From Promicromonosporaceae bacterium (lineage in GTDB: Bacteria; Actinomycetota; Actinomycetes; Actinomycetales; Cellulomonadaceae), in contig WQZL01000051.1 of NCBI GenBank assembly GCA_009780755.1, forward strand, positions 1-14,007: 14,007 nt of DNA, in the 5' to 3' direction. The notes below the pieces were generated by a model. The model was not told where the DNA came from. It did not search any database and saw only the letters and a program-made list of their open reading frames with translations. A program made the position numbers and the translations under genes. Each line of letters begins with the position of its first letter. Positions within the stretch are counted from its first letter, which is position 1. Positions 12,108 through 14,007 of this stretch are shown one piece after another.

Positions 12108-14007
12108 ATGAAGCCTTCCAAACTGAGCAAGCAAGGCCCGAAAGCAACGGCCTCGATCGTTGCTGCCGCCTTCCTTCTGTCCACTCTGGTCGCCTGTACT
12201 AGTGAAGCTGAGGTCAGCCCAGAGCCGGAAGCCACAACTGTGGCCGCCTCGACTCCCGATACCGATTCTGGATCAGGTCTCACCTCCTACGAGATCTTCG
12301 AAGCCACGGATGGCCGCACCAGCTTCATGGTCATAGAGAACCCAGGCGACGGCCCGCGCCTGACCTTTGGCGCCGACACCGGAGTTAGCTACGTCACCGT
12401 TGAGGAGGACGGCTACCTGCTGGCCTTCCGGGACATCAACGGCAACGGCGTCCTCGACATCTTTGAAGACTGGCGGGAAAGTCCACAGACCCGCGCCGCC
12501 GCTCTGGCGCAGGAACTCTCCATAGAGCAGATCGTGGGCCTGATGCTCTTCAGTCCCCACCAGCGGGACCCTGAAGAGGGTTTAACCGAGGTTCAAGAGA
12601 CCTTCCTTACCGAAGCCCACCTGCGCAACGTACTCAATGCCGGCCCTGCCAACGTTGAGGCCGTGGTTCGCTGGGTAAACGAGATGCAGGCGTTCGTCGA
12701 GGCCGCTGCCTCGGATGAGACCCCGCTGATTCCGGTGAACTTCGCCACCGACCCGCGTTCAACCGCCGGGGCTGCAACCTACAACGCCGCTGGTGGCAAC
12801 TCCCGCTGGCCCTCGAATCTGGGCCTGGCCGCCACGTTTGACATTCAGTGGATGGAAACGTTTGCCCGCACGGTTACCACCGAATACCGGGCTATGGGTA
12901 TGACCACCGCGCTGTCTCCGATGATTGAACTGGCCACCGAGCCGCGCTGGCTGCGCGTTGAAGGCACCCTGGGCGAAGACCTTGAATGGGCCGCCCAGCT
13001 GGCTGCCGCCTACATCGCCGGGTACCAAGGCTCCTACGGCACCACCGCCTGGGGCACCGAATCCGTCAACGCGATGATTAAGCACTTTGCTGGCGACGGC
13101 GCTAACGAAGGTGGCCGTGGCGCACATACCGTCTCCGGCATGTACGAGGTGTTCCCCGGCGGCGGTTTCTACAACCGCCTGGAGGTTTTCACTCGCAACC
13201 TCAATGCCGCCGCCGTGATGACCGGCTATGCCGTGGCCATCGGCGCCGACGGCAACCCGCTGTTCGATCCACCCCGCGGTGTAGCCTTCGACCCCGGGCG
13301 CATGGGCATCCTGCGTAATGACTACGGCTTCGATGGTGTTGTCGTCACCGACTGGGGCGTCACCCGTCCCCAAGACCACGAACGTCCTGGCCGAGCCTGG
13401 TACATGGAGGGCATGAGCGAGGGTGAAGTGATGTTCGAGGGCATTCTCGTTGGCCTCGACATGTTCGGCGGCAACTCTGACGCCGTGCCCGTCATGGAAG
13501 CCTTCGACATCTGGCAGGCGAAGTATGAGGCGGGGGAACTGCCCATCGACGCCGACACTCGCTGGCGGGAAACCGGGCGCCGCGTACTGACCTTGAAGTT
13601 CCAGGTTGGCCTGTACGAGTCGCCATATTTGATTCTTGAGGAATCCCTGTCGATCGTTGGTTCTCCGGACAAGATGGACATGGGCTTCGAGGCTCAGCTC
13701 AACGCCGTGGTCATGGCCCGCAACGTTGATGGCACCATCTCGCAATCTTCCCGCGAGGACTGGGCCAACCTGACCGCTTACGTGCCGCACACGTACATGC
13801 TGGGTCAGCCCAATGCCGAAACCCGCGACATCCCGATTGCCGCAGGCCCCTCGCTGACCGTGGACATTCTCGAACACTACTTCGGCAACGTAGTGACCGA
13901 CGAGGTTGAGCTGGACGATGAGGGCCGCGTACTCTCCGCCACTGCCCCCGACCTGAGCGACGTGGATATTGTGCTGGTGGGAATGCACTCGCCGCGCAAC
14001 GGCAACC
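12108..14007 (+). CDS. Secreted GH3 family glycoside hydrolase lipoprotein (copy 2, 3' end outside window)
   Basis: The frame is open from ATG 12108 to the window end (633 codons), roughly three quarters of its paralogue's length. The signal peptide ends in the lipobox LVAC (C30). An EF-hand-like loop DINGNGVLDIFE (109-120) follows, then the GH3 barrel with K325-H326-F327 (IKHFAGDGANEGG) and the nucleophile D415 in VVVTDWG. The window ends inside the C-terminal GH3 domain at IVLVGMHSPRNGN. It follows copy 1 closely throughout but lacks the cysteine pair and the acidic insert. Residues after the nucleophile (GVTRPQDHERPGR against WVTRDHDTWMF) differ, so substrate preference may differ. TAAGGAG (12089-12095) lies 12 nt upstream, a long spacing. 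Expression probably depends on the regulator-linked gap upstream. Confidence 0.92.
   Translation, partial: MKPSKLSKQGPKATASIVAAAFLLSTLVACTSEAEVSPEPEATTVAASTPDTDSGSGLTSYEIFEATDGRTSFMVIENPGDGPRLTFGADTGVSYVTVEEDGYLLAFRDINGNGVLDIFEDWRESPQTRAAALAQELSIEQIVGLMLFSPHQRDPEEGLTEVQETFLTEAHLRNVLNAGPANVEAVVRWVNEMQAFVEAAASDETPLIPVNFATDPRSTAGAATYNAAGGNSRWPSNLGLAATFDIQWMETFARTVTTEYRAMGMTTALSPMIELATEPRWLRVEGTLGEDLEWAAQLAAAYIAGYQGSYGTTAWGTESVNAMIKHFAGDGANEGGRGAHTVSGMYEVFPGGGFYNRLEVFTRNLNAAAVMTGYAVAIGADGNPLFDPPRGVAFDPGRMGILRNDYGFDGVVVTDWGVTRPQDHERPGRAWYMEGMSEGEVMFEGILVGLDMFGGNSDAVPVMEAFDIWQAKYEAGELPIDADTRWRETGRRVLTLKFQVGLYESPYLILEESLSIVGSPDKMDMGFEAQLNAVVMARNVDGTISQSSREDWANLTAYVPHTYMLGQPNAETRDIPIAAGPSLTVDILEHYFGNVVTDEVELDDEGRVLSATAPDLSDVDIVLVGMHSPRNGN

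Noticed and set aside
12759..13988. 409-codon minus-strand reading frame
   Set aside because: It lies wholly antisense to GH3 copy 2, has low-complexity His/Gly/Val-rich content and no family motif; it is a codon-bias shadow.

Overview
The window is GC-rich, densely coded DNA from an actinomycete (phylum Actinomycetota). The markers are a WhiB7-type regulator, a UvrD2-like helicase, a Zincin_2/DUF2342 protein, an anchored PDZ/Lon-like protease and an MmyB-like regulator. Genus cannot be fixed from the sequence; two large GH3 lipoproteins suggest a carbohydrate-using actinomycete.

Positions 1-8017 hold a block whose gene order recalls the uvrD2-whiB7-ThiF-like-DUF2342-PDZ protease neighbourhood of Mycobacterium (recalled, not searched). 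In order: the 3' part of a uvrD2-like helicase (+); a regulated leader and whiB7 (+); a ThiF/E1-like protein (-); a YgjP-type HExxH metalloprotein (+); a DUF4143 AAA ATPase preceded by 23-bp tandem repeats (+), which looks like an insertion; a zincin-like DUF2342 protein (-); and a Lon-like Ser/Lys membrane protease (+). The whiB7 leader is the clearest regulatory structure. It has an A-tract/-35/-10 promoter, a 58-codon upstream ORF with a strong Shine-Dalgarno, and an intrinsic terminator before whiB7. A segment inside the upstream ORF can pair with the terminator's 5' arm, the layout expected for ribosome-mediated attenuation that releases whiB7 when translation is inhibited.

Positions 8089-8206 hold an initiator tRNA (fMet, CAT) and a perfect 16-bp hairpin.

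Positions 8207-14007 form a glycan-use region. Two paralogous secreted GH3 lipoproteins (the second cut by the window end) share a gap-free 60-nt upstream segment. Between them lies a minus-strand HTH/MmyB-like regulator. The AT-rich gap between this regulator and the second GH3 gene holds direct repeats, a palindrome and promoter-like hexamers, suggesting local control by the regulator.
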